This document shows, in pieces, positions 35,237 through 46,090 of a stretch of DNA of 64,000 bases. This stretch comes from Corticium candelabrum (Eukaryota; Porifera; Homoscleromorpha; Homosclerophorida; Plakinidae): the NCBI RefSeq assembly GCF_963422355.1, contig NC_085098.1:1072621-1136620 (forward strand), read 5' to 3'. The first letter of the stretch is position 1; every line of letters starts with the position of its first letter. Both the position numbers and the translations under genes were made by a program. The notes under the pieces were generated by a model. It was not told where the DNA came from, did no database searches, and saw nothing but the letters and a program-made list of their open reading frames with translations.

Positions 35237-36020
35237 ATGGCTGCCACGTGCGGCCCTAACACTATGGTACATCTAGTTCGACAACTCGGCGCAACTTACA
35301 TCCAAGAAGCTGTAAACATGGCTGCCTATGGAGGTCACACCCACATCGTGCAATTTTGCTACAACTATGACAAGGTGATTTCGACGAAGTCATGGTATGG
35401 GCTGCAGAAAGTGGTCACGAAGAAGTCGTCCGTTTATGACGAGAATTGAGAGCGACCGATCTCGACTGGGCTATATTATGGGCAGCAAGTGGTGGTCAAG
35501 AAAACGTCATACGCCTGTGTCGTGATTGGGGTGTCTGGGGTGTCACCAATTTCGATCAATCCATGGCCTGGGCCGCAGAAGATGGCCATGAAATATAGTA
35601 CGACTATGTCGCGAATGGGGAGCCACTGACGTCGACAAGGCTATGGTTTGTGCTGCATACAAAAGTCACGAATCCATAGTTCGCCTGTGTCGCGATTGGG
35701 GCGCCCACGAGATCGACCGGGCTATGGCGTATGCCGCAGAAGAAGGCCATAAATCTATCGTGCGACTATTGGGAGTCACCGACGTCGACCTGGCTATGGT
35801 GAGAGCTGTATGCAACGGTCACGAATCTATAGTGCGTTTGTGTCATGATTGGGGTGGTGAAGCCTTCAACGCCACTATGCCTCACACCGCCAGGTACGGT
35901 CACATTGGGATCGTAATTCCATGTTGTAGATGGGGTGCCACCGACCTCGAATGGGCCATGACAATGCCGCAGAGGGGATCGCGAAGAAATCGTGCAATTG
36001 TGTTACATCTGGGTCGTTAA
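35237..36020 (+). pseudogene. Ankyrin-type repeat protein (relic B)
   Basis: Start MAATCGPNTMVHLVRQLGAT; the bases before it (ACCCTTTCTCC..) match those before the relic A copy. About eight units carry the pattern GH-x-x-I-V-x-L-C-R-D-W-G-A-x-x-(I/V/L)-D-x-A-M-x-x-A-A, for example GHESIVRLCRDWGAHEIDRA and GHKSIVRLLG. Two stops or frameshifts (near 35380-35450 and 35597) split it. The longest ORF is 35643-36020. Virus-type ankyrin arrays often bind host ubiquitin-ligase or signalling partners; that role here is inference. Confidence 0.75.
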
Positions 36021-36501
36021 CGATTCAGATTGAGCAGACTTGTACCCACATCGTCACCATCAATACTATAGAAAGGATATCCTTTTAATATGTTTTGGTG
36101 CGTCGGATATCGGTTCGGGAGATGGCCTCCACCCGGCATACACCAAGGTTCTTCGTATGATTCCTCTTTGATCTCTTTGAGCTCCTCTTCCTGCCTAAGT
36201 TTATACGACGCTTCCTCCACATCCATATCTTTACCGGAAGGTCTCAGAACACGCAATGCCGAGTCGAGTGCCTCGTCACCGATTCCATCATGCTCGTGTA
36301 GTTCTAAGAAGAATTTCAACATCTTCGATGCCAGAACGCGCAACCGAGTGCCGTGCCATCGATATGCTCCTGGTCGTATAGTTGTAAGAGGTACGTGAGC
36401 TCCTTAGCGGGCGGATTCCAATCGCGCAATGCACAGTCGAGCGCCACAGCACTGATATGACATTCGTAGTACAAGTTCAAGAGATATTCGAGTTGCTCCA
36501 T
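36017..36501 (-). pseudogene. Unrecognised 40-residue repeat protein (relic B)
   Basis: This is the homologue of 3838-4288. From 36501 it begins MEQLEYLLNLYYECHISAVA, then LTYLLQLYDQEHIDGTALGC. In a second frame it continues LKFFLELHEHDGIGDEALDS and ALRVLRPSGKDMD, then a glutamate/lysine-rich stretch. One frameshift near 36330 separates units two and three, as in relic A. The pattern of substitutions between the two relics keeps the hydrophobic positions. The 3' end overlaps the ankyrin stop antisense. Confidence 0.55.
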
Positions 36502-36580
36502 AGCTATAAAAACAGTTAGATAAAAATGATGCGCCTTATTAGAGAAAAATTTATGAGAATAATATTATATAGTTTATAAG

Positions 36581-36985
36581 ATGTTGTGTAGGTGCAAAGT
36601 GGACGATCGGTACGGCATTGGCACGTGTCGCGAACCTCGAGAGGTTATCCAATGTCCTCATTGTAGGACCATCATCCACGACGATGACGAGTGTTGGTAT
36701 TGCGCCCTCCATCCCCCTCCAAACCTGAAATGGATCGATCCCATACCTAAGAAATGTGGTGTGGTGCGAAATTTAAAAAGGGTGCGAATGGGAATACGAA
36801 TGCGTGGGATGTGGTAGCTTCTACGACGTAGAACGCCCGAGAGCCGGACCAAACCCCCACTACCTCCAAAGATCTAAATCCAACATCAAATACCATCTCA
36901 AAAGCAATTCAAACTATTCGATCTCACCGAGGGTGACAAGAGGACAGTCGCGATGAGAATTCGACAAATAGAGACAATATTGTAG
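36581..36985 (+). pseudogene. Cysteine-rich zinc-finger protein (relic B)
   Basis: It starts MLCRCKVDDRYGIGTC and continues intact with VIQCPHCRTIIHDDDECWYC, giving C-x2-C-x4-H-x4-C-x2-C spacing. After a frameshift near 36785, ECVGCGSFYDVE forms a further CxxC, followed by a basic segment and a conserved end (DKRTVAMRIRQIETIL, stop at 36983-36985). The first 79 codons are a clean ORF. It is divergent from the repeat protein by 79 bp. The fold looks like paired zinc ribbons; the function is unknown. Confidence 0.6.
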
Positions 36986-36989
36986 ATTC

Positions 36990-37150
36990 CACCAAAGAAA
37001 ACTCATCAAATTGGCTTTTATTCTATCTAAGATATTTACGCGAATGGGTCTTTCAGAGCAAGCCCAACGGTGTGACCCCGCCGCCCAAAAGACTCTCAAC
37101 AAATACGAGCAACTATGGAATAGTACTATCAAAGATCTTATCCAAAGGTT
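36990..37150 (+). other. Conserved Polinton segment after the zinc-finger gene (relic B)
   Basis: It aligns with 4775-4940. It reads KLIKLAFILSKIFTRMGLSE, then CDPAAQKTLNKYEQLWNSTI, in one open frame. It may be a real short ORF. The long plus-strand ORF that continues past 37150 is a shadow of minus-strand genes. Confidence 0.4.
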
Positions 37151-37189
37151 ACAAACAGACGTTTTATCAATCCCAGAAACCCATCTTTT

Positions 37190-37350
37190 TGGCTTCATTC
37201 ATAGATATGAATCTGGATTTCTTGGCTCCACGTACAGGACATACAGATTTTATGGCTATTCTGTTGTTCTTGGTCTTTACCGCGGTGGGATTAACTTCTG
37301 GAGTTTTCTTTCACACATTACACAGTACGACGACATGATGCTATATATAC
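37190..37350 (-). pseudogene. Small Polinton zinc-ribbon protein (relic B)
   Basis: Read on the minus strand it gives a CxxC-type start with KKKTPEVN, then KTKNNRIAIKSVCPV and KKSRFISMNEAK, matching the relic A copy at 2253-2436. Some cysteines are lost (VCPVRGAKK). The integrase that should lie next to it, between here and 37150, is deleted. Confidence 0.5.
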
Positions 37351-37359
37351 GATTACATA

Positions 37360-37770
37360 AAACTTTCTACTCGGCGTTCGTTCCCTGGGGATGGTACTTG
37401 GGTAAAATCGAGAAGAATATCACGCATAGGACGCCCTTGCCAACGGTGGACTATGAAGTAGATACAATAGTAGCCACACAGGACGCTACTGATTTATCCT
37501 GTAGCATAATGGAGTTATACACGATACCTTTACCTGTTGCATATACTGATAGACCACACTTAGAGGTCGCATACCAAAACTATCAAAATATTCTACATCT
37601 CGTTTCCAGTTATAGATCGCTACCCGATGGGTACCATTACCATCAAATTAATCTTCCAGATTGATGACGAGGCATTCGTCGTCTTTGGGATTAGTTGGTG
37701 TGGTATCTTTGCTATAGGTTCCAATACACAGTGATTTCTCAATATTTTGTCGATCTGCGTATTGGCCATC
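37360..37770 (-). pseudogene. Polinton adenain-like protease (relic B)
   Basis: This is a heavily frameshifted copy of the protease at 1790-2225. Matching nucleotide blocks include the YFDSLG region (37560-37600), the cysteine block with GYYC near 37460-37490, and GRPMRDILLDFTQVP near 37400-37440. The histidine motif is damaged. It lies between the zinc ribbon and the virion protein, the same order as in relic A. Confidence 0.6.
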
Positions 37771-37829
37771 GACTTCCAGGAAGAGTCATTCTTTTTCCTC
37801 GTATTTTAACACAAGGTGATCCTTTGCCA

Positions 37830-38348
37830 GCGGTAGCAGGCAATCTCAATCTAGCGCCAACATTGCCCGGGGATCTGGCTTCAAACAGTTACTTATGAGA
37901 GAAGCTTCTAGACTGCCGAGCATCATCATTCCCATCCATGGCCCCAACTCGCACTGCTTCGTACGACGACTCTTATCACCATTCCTGGCTTTCTTTCCAC
38001 TGCCAGAGATGGCTTTCTGTATTCCTCCAGATACTGCGGCAAGACCTAGAGTGCCCAGTACTTTGAGAGCGTGTTTGATAGTATGGAGCATTATTTTAGT
38101 AATGATAGCACCGATGCATGGCTCCCCATTTTTGCTATCTGCGTCTTAGATAGTTTCAACTCAATATTCCGACCATCGTTCTTCGCCTTGGTAATATTGT
38201 TGTATTGCGTCTTGGTGAGAGCGAGATTATCGTCTTCCAAAAGCTGAGAATGAGATAATCGTATGGCGTAGCCCATCTGTTTTGATAAGCATTTCGTAGC
38301 CTCCTTCTGACTAGCGGTCAGAGTGAATCCGTACTTGATGTAACTCAT
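37830..38348 (-). pseudogene. Polinton hydrophobic virion-type protein (relic B)
   Basis: Start MSYIKYGFTLTASQKEATKC at 38348. LTKTQYNNITKAKN and LKLSKTQIAKMGSHA follow. A frameshift near 38095 leads into a second ORF with ALKVLGTLGLAAVSGGIQKA and a glycine/lysine SGSGKK, then GMMMLGSLEASL. The signature (two LTKTQ/LSKTQ motifs, then a hydrophobic glycine-rich tail) is shared with proteins adjacent to Polinton and adintovirus capsid genes. A minor virion or membrane-active role is inferred. Confidence 0.65.
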
Positions 38349-38384
38349 GTCTCTTTTTATATATAAGGTTAAATTAAATGATCA

Positions 38385-39795
38385 CATTCATCTTTTCCAA
38401 GAACGCTTCCAATGTTATGTATCGATCGCGATCACTCAAGACCGCACAGTACACTTGATAACCCCATCCCGGGGCCGCACTTAGCTACCATCTCACTTCG
38501 ATGTCGGACGGACCCATCTTCAAATTGTCTCGATGTTTGGATACGTCGACATGTATAATCGGGTAGAGTTTTGCAAAGTCTTCGATAGTCAATTGACTAC
38601 CCTAATCCGTGTCGGAATATTTATGGACCCCTTCTTGGAATAGCATGTACGCTCTCGAGTAATTTCTAGAGACCTCGGTAAAGTTCGTCTCGATCTCCTT
38701 CTCCGGGTATTGTCTGCTATTGACTTGTGCGCTCAACCGTGTCAGGTTAGCACTGACGAAAACTTGATTGTTCTGTTCCTGATCCCTATCTTAAGCAACA
38801 TTGGCAAAGACGACGAAGACGTGTCGAGGGAGTTGCTCGCTGGCAGTGCTGGCGACTCTCCAGGTGGGACTCATTTCGGCGGCTCCGAACTGATTTCTAT
38901 AGACTCGCATCTGCTCAAAGTAGAGACTACGTCGCGCACCCGATACGAGCAAGGCTTCCAATTCCGTCTGCACGGACAATGACGGTCGAACCTTGGGCAT
39001 CCATAAAGCCAAATGTTTGATCTTGAATTTACCTACATCGGCAGAGCCATCTCTATGAATGTAGTTATTGGGTGAATTTCTTTCAAGGACGTAGGTGTGT
39101 TTTACTCCCAAAATCACCGTGTCGATATCGCGATGAGATCCCAACACGGCACTCAAAGGCAGTTCCATGGTGATCGTTTTGTTGCCTGTCGTGATCAACT
39201 GTCGAGTGCGGAATCACGAGTTGTACGTGCTCTTTCGGAGTGTATTGGCAAGTCTAAAGCTCGAATGTGAGCTCCGGTTGGATTGGCACCATCACCCACG
39301 GTGGCTGCAGGTAGCAGAGCTGCTCCTGGCACACCGAACTCGTTGAGATCCGCAATTCCTGTCCCGGTATCGCGAAACCACATCATGTTGGTCGCCGCGC
39401 TTCTAGTGCAATCGTCCGAGAATTCTACCAAGTTCATGATCGTGCTGGCTTGTGGTACGTACTGATTGATATGTTCGACGATGTGACCGTCGATTTGGTA
39501 TTGGAGAGATCGAAAGAGCGACCACCCGTTGTTGACGAGTGTGACAACTTCGGTGGCGGCGTAATTACCACCGGACGCAGCCTTGACCAGCCTGCCTATG
39601 ACTTTGAGCAACGCTTTATGAGGAAGCAGGTATTCGTCCAGATTTCGAGTCTCTATTTTATTCTCTCCATCTTTGTCTATATTGCTGGCATCATTGGGAA
39701 GCTACTCGATGTATTCAAACTCGGTGATCGAGTCGTCTTCGATTGGACTCTCAAACACTCGAAAGTAAGGTGATATGATCTTTGTCGTTTCCATC
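38385..39795 (-). pseudogene. Polinton major capsid protein, double jelly-roll (relic B)
   Basis: The gene runs from about 39795 to a stop near 38385, roughly 460 codons, close to the size expected for Polinton capsid proteins. N-terminal FESPIEDDSITEFEYIE matches relic A. The ORF at 39611-39195 carries AASGGNYAATEVVTLVNNGW and SIMNLVEFSDDCTRS. The next, 39198-38791, carries TMELPLSAVLGSHRDID, KFKIKHLALWMPKVRPSL and SLYFEQMRVYRNQF. The C-terminal part is spread over further frames to the EKMNVII end. There are at least four frameshifts or stops. It is transcribed toward the virion protein and protease. Confidence 0.75.
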
Positions 39796-39978
39796 GCTAT
39801 ACTATTACGGGTTACATAAAAATTCATCTCAATCATTTGACACCCCCACCAGTTTTGCATGCAAAACCACTACTACCCGCAATGCTGTTGCTCAAGATAG
39901 CACGAGAATCGACAAGTTGCTTGGCGCGATTTGCAAGACTTTCTTGACCTGTGGATTGGAGGTCAAAGATTTTATATT

Positions 39979-40354
39979 TTATTGAAACTGTGTGAGAGAG
40001 AGGGGACTACGGGCAATCTATCCCACTTTGATGCGATGGGTGCCAATAATTTGCTGCGAGAGATCTGTTCTACTTTGGCGGCTGCGAGATCCTGAGCCTT
40101 GCCGATCGCTTTCTGAGTGGCTTGCAGCCCCTTGTCAATCACTTATTGTGTCGACTTATTTCTCTTGATAAGAGCCAAGTCTTTACTCTTGTTCACTAGA
40201 TCTTTTCCTAGGGTCAAAGCTTTCTCGGTCCCTAAATTGACTAAATCTTTGCCTTTGTCCAGGACCATCTTGGATCCTGTTTTCACGATATATTACCCAA
40301 GAGGGATCCACCGATGATTTTCTTACGATACAATTGATTGCGTCTGTACAACAT
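39979..40354 (-). pseudogene. Small lysine-rich helical Polinton protein (relic B)
   Basis: Start MLYRRNQLYRKKIIGGSLLG at 40354. After stops and shifts, short repeats such as DKGKDLVNLGTEKALTLG, KDLVNKSKDLALIK and DKGLQATQKAIGKAQDLAAA follow. The pattern is a basic N-terminus, a GG-S-L-G motif and an amphipathic K-D-L repeat. It lies between the capsid and penton-type genes, so a core or minor virion protein is plausible. I do not recognise a named family. Confidence 0.45.
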
Positions 40355-40367
40355 CGTATATTATAGA

Positions 40368-41103
40368 TTACATAGTTTTGATGTGGAACAAGAACGTCGT
40401 TCTCTCTTCATTGAATTCTATAGGTGTTCCATCTTGATCGGTAGCACACATGGTAATACTAGGGATTGACTCTGTTTTGTTCATGTGAATGTAGACCAAC
40501 TGATTCGGATTGATAGAGAGTAGTGATCTCGGTGGTTTGTCGGGGGAGAAGCTGTAAAGGACATCACTGGTGCTACCGTTCAAGTAGCTAGAGGATATGA
40601 GTGAGCATCGTATCAATACCGAGTGGACATTGGTGATGTTGACCTGTCTTTGGCTATCGTACACTCCATCCTCTTCCAAGATCCCGCCATCGAATCCCAA
40701 TAAATCTCTCAATCCTTTCCTGAATGAGACATCGACTTTACAACCATCAGCAAAAGCTATTCGTGATTTTAAGGTATTGCAATTGGGTCGTATGGTTATG
40801 CCATCTTCATCATCACCGTTGATTCTTAGTGAACATTCGATTTCTAAGTTCAAGTTGGTGATGTTGTAAGCACCCGGTAGAATCCGAATTCTAATCATCT
40901 TTGTACAGTTCCAGCACCTGAACAAATTGTTATTGCCGTGATAGTATACCACGAATACTATACATATCACTGGAGATCAACGCCAATTTATAATCGATGT
41001 CCTTCTCGAGGAGAAGAGGGGGGTTTAGTTCTACAGTAAACTCAGACCTCGGACCTCTCGCGGCGACCGCCTTGCTGTCTAGTGCAAGAACCGCTTCACT
41101 CAT
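40368..41103 (-). pseudogene. Polinton minor capsid (penton-type) protein (relic B)
   Basis: From 41103 the ORF reads MSEAVLALDSKAVAARGPRS, then PPLLLEKDIDYKLALISSDM. A frameshift near 40975 leads into a long clean frame with RIRILPGAYNITNLNLEIEC, RKGLRDLLGFDG, VNITNVHSVLIRCS, SSSYLNGSTSDVLYSF, and ends ATDQDGTPIEF..LFHIKTM. This family (L-LISF-x-x-Y-SI, PGAY-I-DLN, LLGF, DQDG) is widespread in Polintons and is regarded as the single jelly-roll vertex protein. About 245 codons, one visible frameshift. It is the best preserved gene of relic B. Confidence 0.7.
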
Positions 41104-41119
41104 GACACTATATATAGAA

Positions 41120-41380
41120 CTACATAAGATTTTCTCTCGTTTCATGAATGTGTTTGCCTAGATCCAAGTACTTGGCTCGTGTAAACTCTTTCTCCCGATA
41201 CAATCGAGTCGCATAATCCAAGATGATATCGGTCAACACTCGATCGCTATTTTTTCGAATATCCATCACTAGTTGTAAAATGACAAGCTTGAATTCCATA
41301 TGCATCGCTTTCATATATATTTCGAGCTGATCATAGAGCTGATGAGTAGCCATACCCCGACTCAATCGTGTTTGACCCAT
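41120..41380 (-). CDS. Small helical ORF upstream of the penton-type gene (relic B)
   Basis: This 86-residue uninterrupted ORF begins MGQTRLSRGMATHQLYDQLE and ends AKYLDLGKHIHETRENLM. It is leucine/isoleucine-rich and probably helical, with no motif I recognise. It lies 17 bp upstream of the penton-type start on the same strand, so it looks like part of the element. The start could be the inner methionine (MATHQL). No copy is present in relic A. Confidence 0.4.
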   Translation of the reverse strand: MGQTRLSRGMATHQLYDQLEIYMKAMHMEFKLVILQLVMDIRKNSDRVLTDIILDYATRLYREKEFTRAKYLDLGKHIHETRENLM

Positions 41381-43165
41381 GTCTATGTTACTACTCTACA
41401 TAATTGTGAATATTTTTCTAGTCTTCTTCGGTGATAATACTATTCGAACGCGGCGCATACGTGTTCTGGTTTTCAACTATTGCGTGTTGCGGTTGCAGTC
41501 TCAGGCACGGAATTAATGGCGTGTAAGGCATTAATTAATTAGACTCGATTTAACGATTTAATTTTGGAAGAACGTCTCTTGACAAGACTAATACGCTAGG
41601 TACGATCGGCGCCTCAAACTGATAATGATGGCATAAATTGTACAGTACGTGTTAACGGCGCCATCGTGTGAGATACCATCCCAATAGCACGTAGTAGTTT
41701 GCTTCGCTGTCGATTGACGGATTCGACAACCTTTTTGGCTGACAATCCAATTTAAGTCTTACACATGCACTTCATGCACTAGAGAGACTATGGAATGCGA
41801 CCAGGACAACCGTGTTGCCCTCCGGTATCTATCGAAATTAAAGCTCTTTACCGGCAGGATCTAATTAGACTCACCAAGTCACTACTACTGACTAGGGATT
41901 CCGAAGTCAGAGGCGGAGAAAAGCCGGAATGTAGGCGGGATTAGGGTTACATGCGAGGGCGGGAATAGACAAAACCCTACGATGGCTAGCAGGTTGGCCG
42001 ATAGCAGTAACTAAACAAGTCCCTCTCGAGTCTAACTTAGCGGTCTCCTTTGTTCAGATCGATCGAGTCATACAAAAAATTTTCTAATTGACTGTCACTA
42101 TTCAGTCTAGCCGTAATCACTCTAATGACTTTCCATCTCCTCACGAATATCTAGATGATTGCAATTTTCCATGCTTTCTATATACAGTTACGTTTTGCCA
42201 GACTCTTCTACACAAGAGCACGAATGATCATGAACCAAGACATGCAGCTGCAACATTTCTTTTCACACTTTCGTTTGACCCAAGCACTACGCTACACGTA
42301 TTCCAAAGTCTTTCTAATTCGTGAACGTACTTGGTACATACTAGATGTATAGAAATAGGAACAGTGGGGCCATAGCCCCAATCATTTTCCGTGTCTCACT
42401 GGAATGCATGCAATTATGTACGTTGCACAACTTCGTAATGTTTATAGCCTCCAAACCTCGAAAACTTCCAACGCCGTATTAAACAGTTTTAGAATGCGAA
42501 ATCAGCGCATTCTATCGCAATTATGTTTTTACAGTTGAGTAAATCGGGTGTACTCTAATACTGGCGCCACTTGACACTAACTGATTTCAGAAGCAGCTCT
42601 GATGCCCAAACGACATTGTGTCAATGTATAGTAAAAACTCGCACAAACCACAAATTCAGAAATCCGTGCATATATAATTAATGTAGGCAAGCGTTGCAGA
42701 ATATGGATCGCAAGCACATAGACATCAGTTACTGTACTAATTGAAATACGCACGGTTGTTTTCCATTACGACGCTCAAACTACACCTACACAGTAAAGAA
42801 GTTGCAACTAAAACGCGCCAGTGACAATCAAGTGTTCTATTTAACTTCTTTACTGCTGTACGTCCTACTAGTCATATACCCGTAATATATGTGTTACAAG
42901 TAATAATGTAGCAGTGATCAACGACGACGGTTTCGTGACATTTTGCTTTTCCAGTGCAGCTGCCTTTGACGATGAACCTAGAAAATGTTTTGTGGGATCA
43001 ATACACAAAAACTCTATTGAGTTGGTAACATTCACAATGAAGTGAAAACCAACGTAAACGCACAACGAAACAACACCGCCTGTACGTGTACCACATGCAG
43101 AGACAAGAGAACACAACACAAAACCACACCACACACGTTCACGCATGTATGCACGCACGCGCACT
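41381..43165. other. No gene seen
   Basis: The sequence past the last Polinton ORF has no recognisable coding, and I do not find a terminal inverted repeat marking the right end of relic B. Short ORFs here (for example 42088-42324) match nothing. Confidence 0.5.
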
Positions 43166-43168
43166 TAG

Positions 43169-43169
<1 letters not shown>

Positions 43170-43250
<81 letters not shown>
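43170..43250. repeat. (AC)n microsatellite
   Basis: About 40 AC units grade into CACACC. 43251-43840 holds no gene that I can see. Confidence 0.95.
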
Positions 43251-43251
<1 letters not shown>

Positions 43252-43844
43252 ACACCACACCACACTTCAACGCGCCCAGAGCAGGCAGTGGCACGGCCAA
43301 ACTTCGTAGATTACGGGGTACATGTACAACGCCATTTTTCAAATAGTTGCAAACTCCGTTTTGAACCAAGTTTCGCCTTTATTACTTTCCCGCGAGTTTC
43401 GGAAATTCGCCTTCTTCTTTCAAGATACGTCTAGACGACAGCAACATGGACCTCGTTATCTTCTTCTCCAATGTGTATCCTACTGCATTTCGTATTTATT
43501 ACAAGTACATATATTATTCGATCACTTAGGGTGACTTCCACTGCAAGAGCATTTATCCATAGTTTCTGTTAAATGCAATCAAATTAATCATGAAAGAAAT
43601 ATAATTATTAGAGAACAATCAACGTGCGGAAACTACTGCATGGATCGTGAGGAACAGTTAGACCTATAAGGTTAGAGGTTACCAAAAAAGAATTCGCAAG
43701 ATAACGCACATCATACTAAAATCGAAGGCTGCATGAAACTTAGAGGCACGTGCCCCTACCAGGCCTCCGCATAGCTACACCACTGCCCAGAGCACCTGCC
43801 CCCACCCGACCACGCATGTCCCACTGCAGTTGCAGTATTTCTTA

Positions 43845-44160
43845 TCATGTTCTGCATAATACATTGTAATTATAACTCAATCCATTGTAATCATAATACA
43901 ATGTAATTATTACTCTTAATTAATTATAACTCAATACATTGCAATTATTACTCTTTAATTATAACTCCATATATTGTAATTATTACTCTATAACTATAAC
44001 TCAATACATTGTAATTATTACTCTTTAATTATAACTCAATACATTGTAATAATAATACATAGTAATTATTACTCCTTAACTATGACTCAAAACTGGTAAC
44101 TCTTATTCTTTAATTATAACTCAATACATTGTAATCATAATACAGTACATTGTAATTATA
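43845..44160. repeat. AT-rich minisatellite
   Basis: Variants of TTAATTATAACTCAATACAT followed by TGTAATTATTACTC repeat about eight times with a period near 40 bp and some shorter units. It directly follows the last exon of the lysine-rich gene. Confidence 0.8.
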
Positions 44161-44162
44161 AC

Positions 44163-46090
44163 TCAACCATCCACATATAAACTCTTTACCGTTGCCTTCT
44201 GTGGAGAAGCGCTAACTTTAGCCTTTTCAACCTGTCAACAATGCAACCATTACAATGAGAAACACAGGAAATAACCATAACCTGCAACACACCTTCTTCA
44301 CTTTTGCAGTACTGGATGAGGACTCATTGAGTGGGCGCTACATATTCAGATAGGAATAAACAATTCTTATCCATCACCACGTATGCAACATAAGCAAGAG
44401 TTGTGTAACTTCCTAGCAAATTAACTAGCATGCAATCAAAGCTGCAAACCAAACAGGCTCAGTGTGTTACCTAAGCTTGCAGTAGACATCTGACAATACA
44501 TGAATGCTGTTCCCAAATGTAATATGAGTTTACTCATCTAAAGCTTACAAATTTCTTAAATCGACAGAATAGTGGTAAGCTCTGTACTCCTAGTTTGCAA
44601 ACCATCTAGCTCTCAGTTTGAAACCCAGAGGTAGGCAAATTGAATTACTACACTTTTACCACTATTGGTCTACTACTACATGATTCTGGTAAAATGTTGC
44701 CAACGCTTGTCTGTCAAGTATCAAGGAATGCCTTAGACGTATGACAAGTTTTAGAATAAATTTTTGCTCATGGTGCGTAAAAACGAAAGAAGCAGCTGCG
44801 AAGAGACACGCTTGTGATTTTTCTTCTTAATAAAGATAAATATGACTAAACTCGCAATGTCTCTACATACAAAAGAGTAATGTACAAAACACACGCACTT
44901 TAATCACTTCGCTACAAACAGAACACAGATCAACTGACACACCATATAGAAGGACGCGCGAAAGTTGACTGACAGGTATAGAAGATGTATTCATCAGTTA
45001 ATTTAAGGGCATGGTGTATTTAAATCCACATAATACACATAATCAACAATATTGGCTAGCACTAACAAACCAATGTTTCTATAATGATAAAAATGTAAAG
45101 TAAGTAAAGTTTACAGGATACCACTCAAGAAAAGCAAAAGCACACTCTTGTCAATATTAGCATTGTGACATATTGACTTCTGCTACTATGCACCCACATG
45201 ACAGAAATTACACATTCATCAGATTACTAATTTCATACTGTTATACTGTACGTGATGTCAAAATTGTAAGCAAACTTCCTAACCTGTCTTTTCCCACGAA
45301 ATTTCACAGGTGAGGGCACCAGACTTTCAATAGCCTTCTGTGTAAAACAGTGTGAAACTTAATTACATGTGTCATCAACGACAATTCTAAAGATTCCTAC
45401 CACACGCCTCCCTTTGCGTTGATATTTAGGCAAGCTGTCTTTCAAGCCGTCATCTGATAGAGAAGCTGCAGTCTCTCTAAACAAAACCCTTTCTATCAAA
45501 CTTACACCATTGGTGCTTCTAGTTAGTATTCTCAAACACCATGGCTAATGCATCACATCCATAATATAACATACCCTGTATCATTGCCACTGCTACTAAG
45601 GATATCCAAAGCTTCATCTGTTGTCACTTGAGACAATTCCCTGTCACCAAGTACTCCCAGTAAGCTTAAATTACAATGTATTCATTGATCAAAGCGCACC
45701 TTTTGAATGACTGTTTGATACTAGACTGCTTGCTCTGGATATCTTTCCTAGGCATATTAGAAGAAGCCTCACTAAAGCAAAAATGGTAACATGAGTGAGT
45801 ATAATGTGTGACAGTGTGGCATAATACATTCATTTTTTACAAACAACTCACTAATTTAGTAAAATACACTCTTGCGTGATTTTCTGCATGTGCATTAAAT
45901 CGTTTAAGCCTTAATTAGTTCTCCACAATATTCATACTAACAATGAAGTACAACACACCTATCCATAAATACTTACAGTCTCTTTTTTACACCAACAGCA
46001 GTCACGATTCCTGACACAGCAGACATATCTTCACTGTTTTTTGCAGCACTTTGATAATTTTGTAAAGCGTCCATTTTCTCTTCATCATTT
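44163..46090 (-). CDS. Unrecognised serine/lysine-rich protein, C-terminal exons
   Basis: I do not recognise this gene. Minus-strand segments bounded by good splice sites are 46090-45977, 45771-45700, 45640-45575, 45476-45401, 45337-45284, 44337-44293 and 44231-44163 (stop at 44163-44165). They encode polar, low-complexity sequence: NDEEKMDALQNYQSAAKN, MPRKDIQSKQSSIKQSFKR, ELSQVTTDEALDILSSSGND, LKDSLPKYQRKGRRV, KAIESLVPSPVKFRGKRQ, RPLNESSSSTAKVKK and VEKAKVSASPQKATVKSLYV. The basic, serine-rich composition suggests a nuclear, chromatin or cell-cycle protein. QSSIKQSF weakly resembles a PCNA-binding box. Upstream exons are probably at 55050, 58478 and 61579. Phases were not all checked. Confidence 0.4.

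Noticed and set aside
37150..37664. Long plus-strand ORF continuing past the conserved segment
   Set aside because: Beyond 37150 it is the complement of the minus-strand zinc ribbon and protease relics, which match relic A in coding frames. Only its first 50 or so codons could be real.
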